Assembly: GCA_032871835.1 (NCBI GenBank)
Contig: CM065298.1
Span: forward strand, 73,064,154-73,128,153
Length of the DNA stretch: 64,000 bases
Direction: 5' to 3'
DNA from: Dipteronia dyeriana
Taxonomy: Eukaryota; Streptophyta; Magnoliopsida; Sapindales; Sapindaceae
Made by a program: the position numbers and the translations under genes
Part shown: positions 1 to 11,236 of the stretch, in pieces
How positions within the stretch are numbered: position 1 is the first letter of the stretch
How the letters are laid out: each line of letters opens with the position of its first letter
The notes under the pieces: generated by a model
What the model was told of the DNA's origin: nothing
What the model saw: the letters and a program-made list of their open reading frames with translations, nothing else
Database searches by the model: none

Positions 1-2308
1 AGGACCATTGACAATGAGGGATCTGAGCCCGTTACTGGGGGTTTAAGGCCCAGTGACAGTTAGGGATATGAGACAGACCTTCAACGAGAAAGGCATAGGC
101 ATAGGCATAGGCATAGGCGGGTTCAGTTTTCCACCCCCGGACATTGTACATCTGCAGGGGATTCCCGTGGGGGTGTTGGACGTGATAGAGCGGTAAGTTG
201 AAAACAAAGTTTAGTGTTTTTTATTAACACGTGGTGATTGTTTTTTACTAACAATGTAGACATGATTTCAGGCTCCGTAGGCAGATATGTTGAACGATGT
301 TCATGAATCCCTCCGGAAGAGTGACGAGGATCGACAACGTCTACACTTGGAGTTGTTGGATATGATCCGGAAGAGTGATGAGGATCGTCAGCAGCAACAC
401 CGATTGTTACTTTATATGATCCGAGGGCTTCAAGGTTTGACCATCCGTACACACCGGGATGGCCTTCCACATTCCGATCTATTATTTAGTCCCGGAGGGA
501 CAGACATGACAGCTCGATGTAGTTAGGACCCGCCTACCTGCATGGCAGGTCCAGAGAGGGAAACTCAGTCGCATACCAGCGAGAGTAGGCTTGGTTCACG
601 TACATTTGACCTATCTGGGTCCACCTAGGCTCAGCGGTCCCCCTACCACCCAACACATTGATCCCCCTACCTCCTAGCACATCGATTCAGCCACAGCGGT
701 CCCCTCCCCCACCCAACACGTCTGTGGCGTCGGAGTAGTGTCCTCCCCCACCCAGCACGTCTGTGGCATCGGAGCAGTGTCCTCCCTCACCCAGCACGTC
801 TGTGGCATCTGAACGGTCCCCTTCCCACCCAGCATTTATGTGCCGTCGGAGCGGTCCCCTTCCACACCCATCATGTTAGTGTCGTCTGAGCGATTCCCTC
901 CCCTATCCAGCACATCTGTGCCGTCGGAGCGGTCCCTTCACCCGACCAATACATCGAAGCGTTTAGTTAAGCGCGGATGGCAGTTGGTGAGCCCTTACAC
1001 ATATCAATGCCATCTAAAGAGGTTGAGGACACGACCCGAGTCTATGGAACACATTTTTGATCCCCACAGACTAGTGGAGGCTGACCAGCTTGCGGCATAC
1101 AAGGCCTTCAAGAGGAACATCAATGGGGAACTGTGAGTCCAACTTTTTATAATAAAAATGGATGTACATTTCTTGTTTATTTAAATTTATGTATAGCTAA
1201 GGTAATTCAATCATTAAACAGATGTGATGTGGACGTGCTAACACTAGTTACCGCAGGATGGTTCGTGCGTATGCAGTCCAACTTCACGGACTTGGAGGAC
1301 ACGGTACGTACTTATTAAAGTTCATATTAACTTTTGTGTAAGTATTATTGAATTGTTAACAATTACAGTGGTTTTATTGTTTGTCAGCATATGGATGCAT
1401 ACCTCCATATTCTTCGCAAGTGTCAGCGATGATTCATTAATGTGTACAACCAGAGGATCAACGTGTTGGATACAAAATTTTATGTAAGTAGGTATAAATT
1501 TTGGGAATCGAATCGCATTTTCTGGTTTTGTATTATTAATCGATATTGTCAATGCTTATACAACCACTTATGTTGTACATGTGGGAGAGGATGATGCCTC
1601 GTGATTCGCACGGTTATGTGACCACGGTAATATGGAATGTGTTACAGTCCCGATGGTTGGAAGATGACTTTCTGACGCTCAGTGGAGCAACCACAAGTTG
1701 AAACCGCTCATGGCACGAGGTTGACGTGGTAAGTGTTAAATGATGGAGATGATTTAAAAAATGAACTGTTCGTATGTCCTCAGCTAACACGGTATGTAAA
1801 CTATTATAGGTGCTGATTCCGTGAAACGTTAAGGCCCAACATTGGCTGGTAGTGAGCGCCGACCTTTGTTGCGGGAAGATTGACATTTATGACCCCTGGA
1901 GACAGGAAGTCCCTTATCAGATCAGGCACCAGCAGGTCTGGCCATTACGGTGGTTTTTACCCTCCGTGGGAGTGACACGGGGTTCCACACAGAACGACGA
2001 GCTGGTCATCGGGTGTTCCCTCTGGAAAATAAGCCCTTCTCGGTTAGCCTAGTGCATACTTCTACAGTTCCCCAACAAAAGAAATCATAAGACATTCTAT
2101 TTCATTCACGTGCTTAGATATTCTTTATGAACGATTTCTAGTGGTATTTTATGTGCCAAATTGCAGAGGTAACTGTGGTTCCCATACTTTGAGACTTATC
2201 GAGTACTTACTGGCAGGTCGAAAGCCTTTTGATTGGTCAGAGGATGACATGAGGATCATTCGGGAGAAAATGGTTGTGGAGATTTTTTGTAACTCTAGGC
2301 CCGCCTAG
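1..2308 (+). pseudogene. Ulp1-like C48 protease gene of MULE A, 3' part, degraded
   Basis: This is the C-terminal half of the DUF1985-Ulp1 gene of the element. Blocks in order: an Arg-rich linker (1-190), a duplicated K-S-D-E-D-R-Q helix (287-450), Ser/Pro repeats (721-953), a conserved block ending K-A-F-K-R-N-I-N-G-E (955-1133), a block containing L-V-T-A-G-W-F-V-R (1220-1310), the His strand Q-H-W-L-V with I-Y-D-P-W (about 1840-1900), and the catalytic-Cys block G-N-C-G with stop TAG at 2306-2308. His, Asp and Cys of the Ulp1 triad can all be found. Blocks are separated by introns with GT/AG-like borders, for example an acceptor TTGCAG just before the Cys block. Stop codons, such as TGA just before the His block, and frame changes make it a pseudogene. 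Ulp1 enzymes cleave SUMO; no activity is implied here. Confidence 0.8.
721..953 (+). repeat. 39-bp coding repeat (Ser/Pro-rich) in the Ulp1 gene of MULE A
   Basis: About six tandem units of 39 bp start at 721, 760, 799 and on. Each encodes a 13-residue unit of the type S-V-x-S-E-R-x-P-P-P-P-S-T. A one-base loss near 835 shifts the phase, and two units have TAG in place of a sense codon. The same repeat occurs in copy B at 14343-14654, where it stays in frame. Confidence 0.8.
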
Positions 2309-2459
2309 TAATCGGTTGTATAATACCAATTTTTATGTACACAGACATGTAATTAATTCATGAATATTAATTCATTCATTAATAAGTATTATTGCAATTC
2401 CAAATTATTACAATTTGATACACTTCCAAAAGTTTTCAATGTGATCAAAACTTTGTCAT

Positions 2460-5181
2460 TCATTCCCTTTTAGAGTCAATGTTAGGGAATGTTTGTTTGT
2501 TGCGTCCAACTGAATGGCAGATGCTACACTTGCGGCGGTATTCATCGGGAACATCTCTGCTTGTACCTTCATTAATCATATGTGGATTAAGATATCTCCT
2601 GGAATTATGCCTTGGTTGTCCACATCTTCTACAGGATTGTGTAGTTGTCCTCTCTGAAGACGAGACATGGCGATCCGCCCTCGGGCGTCCTGCTTGTCTC
2701 CTAGAGTTTGGATTCAAAATCACCCTCTGAGCAATGTCAGATGGCACAACCCAAGTGGAAGGATGGACCACCGGCATAATAGGAACCGAGTACGCGTTAA
2801 TAAGTGTCTGTCTCTTGTAGTAGTCCGCACACAAAGTTGTGAAGTCCAAGTTCCGCTCCCTGTAAAAAACATTGAAAACGATCAGCTTCACCGAGTAAAT
2901 GATCAGTCCGAACACAAAGTTGTCAAGTCCAAGTTTCAGTAATGTACCGTGCCGCCGCAAGGGCGTGAGAACATGGAAAATGATCCATTTGAAATTTGTT
3001 GCAAGTACAAGTCTTTAGGGCTAAGTCAACAGTCCACTATTTTCCAGACCGATTGATAGAGAAAATGTTCCAGTCTACTGGATTTACGGTCAAAAAACCA
3101 CACTTCTCCACACGTTTTAAGAGCATAAAATGTGCTGCGTCGGTCAACTGATGATGCATTGGTTTGTGCAGCTCTATAGCGATCGTGAAACCATCGCTGC
3201 AACATATTCCTAATGAACTCAGCCAGAGTAAACATAGGCAGTTGGCATGCAAATTTTAGGCATGAGTTTATGCATTCTGCAGCATTTGTCGTCATCACCT
3301 TTTACCTTCTTTCCGAGTTGTGTACACGAGACCACTTGTGTGGACCGGCATCAATTACATAATCATATGCATTCTTGTGCAAGTTTCTTAACTCTTCCAT
3401 ATGCCGGTTATATTCAAACTCGGTGTATACGCGGGCTGCTTTGTCTATTATTCCGCAACATCCTTCCTATGAAATCGCTTCTTAATATTTTCAGCATAGT
3501 GCCAACAACATATGGTATGGATGGCATAAGGGAACACTTTAGAAATCTCTACTTTAATGCTTGCATGCCTATCGGAAATGAAAACTAGCTCATCAATATG
3601 ACCTAGGGCACCCTTCAAGCAATCCCAAAACCATTCCCATGAAAGGTTGTTTTCTGAGTCGCCTTACCCAAAAGCAATTGGATACACCTGTTTGTTCCCA
3701 TCTTGTGCTGTTGCAACAAACATTGTACCCCGGAATCGTCCCTTCAAATTGGTACCATCAACGGCAACGACTAGACGCATACACGTCCATAATCCTCTAA
3801 GTGAGGCACCAATCGACATGAAGAAGTACAGAAATTTAACATCTTCGTCACACTCTATGTCAGTGATTGTGCCGGGGTTTTGTTGTTCCAAAACGTAACC
3901 AAATGAAGGAAGCAATTGGAAGGTTTCCTCATTCGTTCCATATGTAGGTGACAACGCATAATCGAGGGCGGCGTGTGCCTTACTGTACATGATTTGGATT
4001 CCATACATTGATTTCATGTCGACGATTATGTCCTTCGGACACATTAGTCGACCATCTTGTTGTTGAAGTCTAGGTGCAATAACTTCTCAAATTATGACTG
4101 CACTAGCTTGTAGGTGGCGGCAGTGAATTTCCTCTAACGGACAAGTGTGTTCGTTGACAAAACTTCTTACTTGAAAGTATGTGCCTTCATCTCTCCTCAC
4201 CGCTCTTAACTTCCACGTACAATTTCCCATCAAACAAACTAGATGTAATGTTGTCTTATTTGACCTTTTCACCTTCCACTCGAAGTTCTGCCGCATTGCA
4301 AAATGGCCTACTAGTCTCTTCAAATCCTTTTTTGTTGGAAAATTTTGGCCTTTATATATCATGCTTGTAGGTTCATCTTCAACCAAGTTCCTGCTTCCAC
4401 CAATACCAAACGAGTATGATTATGCTCTTGGAATAACCCATGTTGTGGCATTATCAAAAACATCTGGAGTTACATTAGCCCTCCCCTCGGAAGTCCCAGC
4501 TATATATCTGGTGCACTGTATCATCCTGATTGTCCTCTACATTTTCTACAGAATTGAAATTTCCATCATTATCCACCTCATGATTCACCCCATCATTCAG
4601 TGCTGTATTTTGCTCATTGTTGATGTCATTGTAGATCTCATTGTATTGGTGGTTATACTGTCTACCATTCATCTCAATTTGACAACCAAATACGTCGTCG
4701 AATTGAAGTCCCGGTCTATTATCATGGGCGGCTACTTCCGGTGGGACATCATATATATTTTCCCGACCATCAATCCCACTTCTTTCTGTGAACAACTGGT
4801 TGCTTCCGCCTGATGATCGAAATTGTTGGGTGTTATCACAATCAGGGATATCTTCACCAATGACACCTCCTGCTGGCATCTCGATTAGACTAACACATAC
4901 TTAAGGGATCACCCTATCTTCCCCTAGCATAAACTGAACATCATCATTGTTTCTTATAAATGTACGACATGTAGTCCTAGGAACAATTGATAGAGACTGT
5001 AGCTTAGCACTTTATTTGTTCTCATCAAACTTCACAATGGTTTGATCGACATCAGTTCTTCGTAACTCAAATTCTTTGACACATACAAACCTTGGTTATC
5101 GGAACCTAAATACCTCTGATTTCCTTCCGGTAATTGCTCCCATCGACCGTTGTAAGATATGACTATTCTCACCCTATCCAT
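2460..5181 (-). pseudogene. MuDR-type MULE transposase, copy A, degraded
   Basis: This is the transposase gene of copy A, read leftward from an ATG at 5181 (start M-D-R-V-R-I-V-I-S-Y, just after an intron acceptor) to a TGA at 2460-2462. Domains in order: an acidic N-terminal region (about 4475-4880), the MuDR N-terminal DNA-binding domain with F-P-T-K-K-D-L-K-R-L (4087-4386), the MULE catalytic core (about 3030-4044, including V-D-G-T and A-A-E-C-I-N), a SWIM zinc finger with C-S-H-A-L near 2960, and two CCHC-type knuckles near the C-terminus (about 2480-2640). The frame changes several times, so no full-length protein can be made. By family it would cut and rejoin element ends as a DDE enzyme. 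Copy C carries the same gene in a better state. Confidence 0.85.
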
Positions 5182-5280
5182 TGTCCTGTCAAAACCAACA
5201 TCATAAACCATTAATAAGAAAAAAAAATCATATTAAATTGCAATTATAAAGGATTAAACAAAAATCAAAAGTGTAAGATA

Positions 5281-5760
5281 TGAAGCTTTTTTTTAACTGA
5301 TCGAGCTTTTTTTGTACATGATCGAGCCGTTTTTGTACATGATCGAGCTTTTTTTGTTCAAGACCGAGCTCTTTTTCTACATAATCGAGTTTTTTTATAT
5401 ATGGCTCGAGCTTTTTTCAAATACGGCTCGACCTTTTTATTTTACGGATCGAGCTTTTTTTTTAGGAATCGAGCTTTTTTGTTAGGGATCAAGATTTTTT
5501 TAGGCAGGATCGAGCTTTTTCGGTGAGGGATCGAGTTATTTTTGTGAGGGATCGAGCTATTTGTGTGAGGGATCGAGCTTTTTTTATCAAGGATCGAGCT
5601 TTTTTTGTGGGATCGAGTTTTTTTTCTGATGGATCGAGCTTTTCATTTTACGTATCCAGCATCTATTTTTTGGATCGAGCTTTTTTAGAATTTGATCGAG
5701 TTTTTTTTAAAATGTTTCGAGCTTTTTTTAAAACCTTTCCAGCTTTTATGTCCAAGATTA
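5281..5760. repeat. Array of ~20-bp ATCGAGCTTTTTT units in the transposase leader intron, MULE A
   Basis: About twenty degenerate direct repeats of roughly 20-22 bp share the core ATCGAGCTTTTTT (plus-strand reading) with variable tails such as GTGAGGG or GTACATG. The array sits inside the 5' leader intron of the minus-strand transposase gene: donor GT at 5971-5970 and acceptor CAG at 5188-5186, five bases before the ATG. The open frames that cross it are by-products of the repeat. Matching arrays are found in copies B and C. Confidence 0.88.
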
Positions 5761-6085
5761 TAAACTTGTTTGCACCACTACAACTCAACTCGGCCAAATA
5801 TATATACAAAAAAATATGCATACATGTTCATTCATTCTTTTTAAAAAGTTTACAACTCCAGGACATAAACATAAAAAAATTGAGACAACATATTCATAAA
5901 TGTTCATACAGTGTTATACCACACAGAAATACAATAAAAAATTGAAATGAAGATCAGAAATATTAATTTACCTTTTTGTGCAATATCTGGAATGGAGCTC
6001 GTTTTCTAAAGATAAAATGGAGTAGGTGATTGATTTTCAGACAACTTTTTTGGATGACAGCCTTTAAATGGACGACAACCTTTAA

Positions 6086-6216
6086 AGAATAAAAAATCGA
6101 TTATTTAAGGGCAATTTCGGTAGCTCACCATAATAGGTGCCTTTTAAACTTAACTTATTATAAGGGTGACATCACTGCAAGGGAAAAAAAAAGGTGACAT
6201 TCCTCACCATTTCCAC
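6086..6216. repeat. Right terminal region of MULE A
   Basis: The block shares near-identical sequence with the right end of copy B (about 19927-20060) and the left end of copy C (20266-20405): it includes TAAGGGCAATTTCGGTAGC and ends CCATTTCCAC. Homology stops at 6216 in all three copies, which defines the end. The opposite ends of B and C are only loosely related, so the terminal inverted repeats are imperfect. Confidence 0.82.
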
Positions 6217-6291
6217 TATATATATACAATAGCTTTCAAGTGAGAGATCCCTTACTTAAATTTCAGTATAGACATTAAGAAATCACATTGA

Positions 6292-6349
<58 letters not shown>

Positions 6350-6530
6350 ATATAGTAACTTTCAAGTGAGGGATCTTTTACTTTAATTTCGGTAAGGACA
6401 TTGATGAAATCACATTGATCACACACACACACACACACATACATGCATGCACACACATAATAACTTTCAGGTGAGGGATCCCTTACTTTAATTTCGGTAA
6501 GGACATTGATGAAATCACATTGATTTTTAT
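6217..6530. repeat. Three ~65-bp direct repeats separated by (CA)n microsatellites
   Basis: A unit beginning CTTTCAAGTGAGAGATCC and ending ATCACATTGATC occurs three times (about 6233, 6359 and 6466). The first two are followed by CACACA tracts (6292-6347 and 6420-6440). The block abuts the right end of MULE A. It probably arose by slippage or unequal exchange around the microsatellite. No gene is seen. Confidence 0.85.
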
Positions 6531-7660
6531 GAATTGTGATCTGATTTTTTTTTTTTGGATAATAAGTTCATTGAAATCTATCTTGAATCAAATTTCAGAA
6601 TTTTTAAGTACTAGAACTACTTTTTTTAATTTTAATTTTCTTATACCTCTCATATTTTTTCGATGCCTTTATATTTAACAAAGTCAAGATAAATAATTCT
6701 AGTGCTTGAAAAAATCTCAAATTTTATTCATAGGTAAATTTCAATAAATGATGTATTTAATATTTTTAAAAATAAAAATTATTTTATAATAAGTTTTTAC
6801 TAGTAGCAACCTTCTTGATGCCCATCTTAAATATGAATATAATTATAGATAAGGGTGTCAATGCTGTCGTCCAAAATTAGATTTATACGTCCATATTTTA
6901 TTACAAAAATAACCATGAACAAAATAATTAATAAGGACAATATGATTAATTAAAAATAAATTCAAATACTTTCTACACTTGTCAATCTATTTCATCTTTT
7001 TTTGATGTGTTACAACTATTACAATAGGATTATCGAGACTTGTGAATATCAGATATTACATGTGTAGTCTAGATATTTACTCTGATAAACCGGAAGAAAA
7101 CTTTCCACACATACTTATAAAATGCACATGATGAGACTGTAATCCCTCACGACCAATGTAGAATGGAGGTGCATGAGCATAATCTATTTTCATCCTAATC
7201 TCAAAATGTACCACAATTGAAATTCGCCATTATTATAAACTTATGCTTATTGTGAAAAGAGATAAAAATTATTTTATTATATTTGTTTTTTGAAAAACAA
7301 AATAGAGAGAGAAAAGCATAAGGATGTTTAGTTTGCTTTTCTATAACAATTCTGTAAGATTTTTATTTATGGATTGAAATCAACTGTCCAAAAATGGTGT
7401 TCAAATTGAGGAAATGAGTCTAAATAACACCTTTTCAACATTGAAAAGTGAAACTATCACTGTTTTAATAACTCTTATTTTATTAGCATCAAAATAGATG
7501 GTGAAACTAAAATACTCTCACTTATTCTTTTACTTTTACTTTTCAATTTTATTTCTCTCTATTTTTTTTCTCTTCTTCCTTTCCTTACACAAATCATAGA
7601 AACTGTTCGCTCTTTGTTTTTTTTTTAACATTTTAATCGTTCTCACCGAATGGTTTCTAA
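6531..7660. other. AT-rich non-coding stretch
   Basis: No open frame of recognisable family is present. The sequence is AT-rich with short homopolymer runs. I see no convincing hairpin, splice-site pattern or repeat that would mark a gene. Confidence 0.5.
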
Positions 7661-7664
7661 AGAT

Positions 7665-8110
7665 AACTAAGCCATATCTTTTCAAAATAGAAGTCCAACT
7701 TGGTTTGAAGAGTCGATCCATTGCCTACTCGTCATTTTTTCCTTTATATTTTTTCTCGTAAATTGAGACTTATTTTACAAATTCGAGATTTATTGGGATA
7801 AATTTGAGATTTATTTTACAAAGATAACTGAATTGAAGACAACTAAGCCATATCTTTTCAAAATTGAAGTCCACCTTGGTTTGAAGAGTAGATCCATTGG
7901 CCACACTTTGATTTTTCCTTTATATATTTTTTTTCTCGTAAATCGAGACTTATTTTATAAATTCGAGGCTTATTGGGATAAATTTAAGATTTATTTTATA
8001 AATTCGAGAATTATTAGGACAAATTCGTTTATTCTAGACTTATTGTGAAAAATTTGAGACTTATTTTAAAAATTCAACACTTATGAGGTATTTTTACAAA
8101 TTCGAGACTT
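7665..8110. repeat. 176-bp tandem duplication with TCGAGACTTATT motif run
   Basis: A 176-bp unit beginning AACTAAGCCATATCTTTTC occurs at 7665 and again at 7841, with a few substitutions. The second half of each unit, and its continuation to about 8110, is made of degenerate 16-22-bp repeats with the core TTCGAGACTTATT. That core resembles the MULE array motif (TCGAG followed by a T-rich run), but the two cannot be linked by eye. Confidence 0.8.
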
Positions 8111-8133
8111 ACCGGGGTAAAATATGATTTTAT

Positions 8134-8445
8134 TTATTTTTTATTTATTTTTGGTCTTCTTCTCCATCGTGATGGATGGCGAAAGTAATAAGCTGACGAC
8201 GGTGCCGATTGACTCCGACGATATTCGGATTTGGAAGATTGTATGACATTGAGTTCGTTGGCGCCATCGGTTTGGTCGGATACACGACGAATTGTCATAG
8301 ATCTGACGATGAAGGTTTGACTTCGTTTCTCTCTCCTCATAGCTCGAAACTGAAAACAGACACTTCGGTTACAAGGGCTGGCACCGGACGAACGTTTTCC
8401 AGTGGTTTTGTCGGTCAACTCACCGGTTGACGATGACAACTCCAA
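8134..8445. other. GC-richer island with overlapping open frames, unassigned
   Basis: About 300 bp are clearly less AT-rich than the flanks and have open frames on both strands (minus 103 codons, plus 73 codons). Neither translation shows a domain I recognise; the minus-strand reading is rich in Arg and Ser. It may be a leftover exon or a 5' part of a transposon gene. I do not claim a product. Confidence 0.25.
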
Positions 8446-8590
8446 AAAGAAGAAAAAAAGAAGAAGATAGAAGAGTGGATATATTTTTGTCCAAATTCCA
8501 TCTTTAATACTATTTAAACTAGAGTTATTAAAATGCTGCTAATTGTGTAAATCACTCCCCAAAAATACTATATAATTTTTCAACCCGTTC

Positions 8591-8704
8591 AAATTTGTGT
8601 TTAGCCAACAAAATTTGGACATATGTCTATATTTATGGAAGAAGCTGATAAAAAATAATTAAATGTTGACACATGTTCCAATTCTGTTGGTTAGACACAA
8701 ATTT
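8591..8704. repeat. MITE-like inverted repeat (~114 bp)
   Basis: The arms start AAATTTGTGTTTAGCCAACA on the left and, read on the other strand, AAATTTGTGTCTAACCAACA on the right, so about 38 bp pair with a few mismatches around a short AT-rich centre. The size and form fit a miniature inverted-repeat element or its remnant. I could not define a target duplication. Confidence 0.65.
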
Positions 8705-8709
8705 AGACA

Positions 8710-10100
8710 TTATTTTTAGATTGCTGATTTGAGTTCATTATTTATTTATTATTATTTTTTTTTTTATTTGAAATCGATTTTGTGGAAGTAATCAGTGAAG
8801 CAAATTAAGCAACAAAAAGCTGCTCGTCCATTTTATTCTTTCTCTATTACTTTTGTTGTTTTAAACTTTCAACTTTTATTTTCGTTGTTCAAAATTTCTT
8901 AAAAAATGATCGGAAATTTTTGCTGCAGTGTTGATGACCTTCATATGCACCAACTAATCAAATTTGAGCTATCAGTAATGAGCATACAAGTCTTGTGAAC
9001 CCAAGTAATTGAATTAAATAAAAAGTAAAGTGAAGGTCTCTCTGAAATGTTTTCGAACATTTTTTGTTATTGATAATAACAATGTGGATTGGTTTTTTTT
9101 TTTTTTTTGAAGCTTTTGATATTGTTAGAAGTCGAACAGCTGATCTGAAGTTATTTGTTCAAATCACACGTTCGTCCATCTACCAGTTAAGTTTTTTCAA
9201 ACTTAAATTTGAATGTATTAATTAACTAATTGGGTGTTTTAGTAAATAGGTAAATTTTTTTATAAGGTTATTATTGGTATTAATACGGTTGTATATTGTA
9301 AAAGTTTTTTTATGAAATTTTTTATTAGTGGGTTTTTTTTTTACAAAATGGATGTATTAATCATATCATTGAGTGAGTATCGACACTTTATAGATAAATA
9401 TATTTAAAATAGATATACATTTTTCTAAAGTATAATAGAAAAAGAGAGTTGGGTTTTTTCCTTTTTTGCGATTATAGAAGTAGTTTTCCGGTAGTCAACT
9501 ACAAAATGGCAAGTTGGACTTGTGAGTTGAGATTAATGCCAAACTAGCAATGAAAGTTTGAAAATTATGCAGTGATAGTTTTGTCATGATTTAGAGGATT
9601 TTTTTTTTTTTTTTTTTGGCAACAAAAAAATGATCTAAAATGGTATTGAAAAGTCGTGAGTAAAAGGGTTCCGTGAGTTGAATTTTGAACTTGATCTCTG
9701 CTGAAAATTTTGGACTTTAATTATTGGATAGGAAAGTGAAAATGAGGTTCCAAAATCAATTCACAAATAATATTCAAATTTTCGTTTCAATTTGTGTCTT
9801 CATGCTACAAACAAGTCTAAATTATCAGTTTGTGATCCCAGTTGGCCTTAAAATTTCATTGCAGCCATGTATTGCATCGACGTACAGTACTAGCCAAAAG
9901 TTTTCAGGGACAATCTTCCATGAAAACTAATCCAATGATGCCAATCGAAATTAGGCAAACCATGAGGGGTCTAGAGATTGGTCATTGCATGCGCCAAACG
10001 CATAAACCCAAATCTAATCCAATAATACCGTATCATCTCATATTACGTGAGTGACTAATCACATGAAACATTTACACTCTACATAATATAATATCAATAA
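8710..10100. other. AT-rich intergenic DNA
   Basis: The stretch has long T tracts (9091-9109 and 9600-9618) and no coding pattern. Short open frames at 9724-10054 lack any recognisable domain. Nothing here supports a gene. Confidence 0.5.
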
Positions 10101-10104
10101 TACT

Positions 10105-10258
10105 AATTTGTCTAAATTTAATGTCTAAATCTGGTATTCAAATGATGTGGTATCACCGTAATTCATTCATTTAAATTGTATTAGATTTGTATGCTTTAAA
10201 TTAATGAATGAATTAGGTGTTGTCACATCATTTGGATACCAAATTTGGACAAAGTAGC
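10105..10258. repeat. MITE-like inverted repeat (~155 bp)
   Basis: The left arm contains GGTATTCAAATGATGTGG and the right arm read in reverse contains GGTATCCAAATGATGTG; pairing extends for about 40 bp with an interruption near the left end. A palindromic ATTCATTCATTTAA centre adds to the fold. This is probably a miniature DNA transposon. Confidence 0.65.
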
Positions 10259-10373
10259 ATTACTCATATAATATTACTTACGAGAACGTATACATTCGAA
10301 CAATTGGTTTCATTTAACTGTATTGATTAAAAAAATACTAATGCTAGACAATATAAAAATATAATTTCAATTT

Positions 10374-10467
10374 CAATTCAAATGATGTGGTCTGTGGTTT
10401 TTTCATTAAACACATCATCCTATGTTGTGTGTGGTGATGACAACTCACTTGCCACATCATTTGAATT
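10374..10467. repeat. Second inverted repeat sharing the TTCAAATGATGTGG arm
   Basis: AATTCAAATGATGTGG (10376-10391) pairs with CCACATCATTTGAATT (10452-10467). The arm shares its core with the element at 10105-10258, so the two may belong to one MITE family. Confidence 0.6.
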
Positions 10468-10492
10468 AAAATTTAGATTAATTATTGAAAAT

Positions 10493-10638
10493 GACTGGTC
10501 AGTACCCAGCTATACTGACCCCCCAATGGGGTGTTGTCACTTGGCAAAAACTCTTTAATTTTTTACCATTTTCTCCTTGCTTTGGATTACGTGACAACCA
10601 ACCATTGATTGATCAGTATAGCTGGGTACTGACCAGTC
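10493..10638. repeat. MITE with 26-bp perfect terminal inverted repeats
   Basis: Positions 10493-10518 are an exact reverse complement of 10613-10638 (arm begins GACTGGTCAGTACCCAGC). Total length is 146 bp with a non-coding centre, typical of a miniature inverted-repeat element. A further GTCAGTACC just outside the right arm may mark a longer terminus. It lies about 160 bp upstream of the TATA-like box of the nsLTP remnant. Confidence 0.8.
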
Positions 10639-10794
10639 AGTACCAAAGCAATGTCCTTAATTATTTGGGTTGTATAGCATGTTCTTATAAAAAGACATAC
10701 GGTTGATTTCAAAATTTTATCATAATCTTTAACGGAAACTCTACAATTTTGTTAGACACTTTCCTCGAAGTTCGTCAAAAGACACACATTTTTC

Positions 10795-10862
10795 CATATA
10801 AAAGAGCCATGGTCCGAAGCAAAGAATGAAAAACCAGCTAAATAAATAACTAATTTATCACC
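10795..10862 (+). promoter_or_regulatory. Putative core promoter and leader of the nsLTP gene
   Basis: CCATATAAAAG at 10795-10805 is a good plant TATA box. It lies about 60 bp before the ATG at 10863, which would leave a leader of about 30 bases. No experimental start site is known, so this is inference from spacing. Confidence 0.5.
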
Positions 10863-11208
10863 ATGAAAAGATCTCAAGTTCTTAAATTGGCTTCCATGGC
10901 TGTGCTTGTTGTCTCTATGTTTCTTGTTCCTTCTCATGCAACCAAACATGCTAACAGGTTACATTTTGGCTGACTCCATGCATCAGCTACGGAGTCATGG
11001 GCGGAATCGTGGCTCCAGGCTGTTGTTCCGGCATCAAAGCTCTAAATGATACGGAAAAAACCAACAAAGATGTATGGACCGCCTGCTACTGTATCAAAGA
11101 CCAGGAAGCGAAGATCCCTGGCCTCAACTACTATCGCGTTAATGAGCTTCCCGGAATTTGTGGGACTACTTGTCCTTTCAAGCTCAGTCCCTCTATTGAC
11201 TGTTCAAA
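10863..11208 (+). pseudogene. Non-specific lipid-transfer protein type 1 (nsLTP1), broken first exon
   Basis: nsLTP1s are secreted proteins of about 9 kDa that carry lipids through the cell wall. The ATG at 10863 opens a good signal peptide (26 residues, ending P-S-H-A). The eight-Cys pattern follows: C, C-I-S-Y, CC-S-G-I-K-A-L, C-Y-C, G-I-C-G, D-C-S-K; an extra Cys lies in G-T-T-C-P-F. Two lesions lie just after the signal peptide: the frame changes by one base between the peptide and the first Cys, and a TAA sits where the codon after that Cys should be. Coding sequence ends at 11208 before GTATGT, a donor at the conserved nsLTP1 intron position. MULE B begins 28 bp later, so the short second exon is not attached; I could not find it with confidence beyond copy C. 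Confidence 0.82.
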
Positions 11209-11236
11209 GTATGTTGTATGCCTCCTAATTAATTAA

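Larger units (their letters stand above)
1..6216 (+). mobile_element. Ulp1-bearing Mutator-like element, copy A (left part outside window)
   Basis: This is the right-hand two thirds of a MULE whose left end lies before the window. Plus-strand Ulp1-gene remnants (to 2308) converge on a minus-strand MuDR-type transposase (2460-5181), followed by a 20-bp-unit array and a terminal block ending in CCATTTCCAC at 6216. The same order and the same terminal sequence recur in copies B (11237-20060) and, inverted, C (20266-29256), which fixes the right boundary. Both genes carry stops and frameshifts, so the copy is probably non-autonomous. Plant MULEs with a C48 protease gene are known as Kaonashi-type elements; assignment to that group is inference from domain content. 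The DUF1985 part expected upstream is not in view. Confidence 0.88.

Noticed and set aside
3247..4813. Plus-strand frames at 3247-3588, 3647-3898 and 4181-4813 (Ile/Leu-rich, membrane-like)
   Set aside because: Antisense of the MULE transposase; the same shadows appear over copies B and C.
5523..5945. 140-codon plus-strand frame, and similar frames at 11702-11956, 19075-19546, 20815-21012 and 27933-28133
   Set aside because: They are made by the 20-bp repeat arrays; composition is monotonous, frames occur on either strand, and the regions are introns of the MULE genes.
8209..8430. Possible small gene on plus strand
   Set aside because: No domain, no conserved context, and an equally long frame on the other strand; kept only as an unassigned GC-richer island.
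10997..11236. 79-codon frame taken as a complete small secreted protein
   Set aside because: It begins at an internal Met of the nsLTP1 mature region, lacks the first two Cys and runs into the intron.
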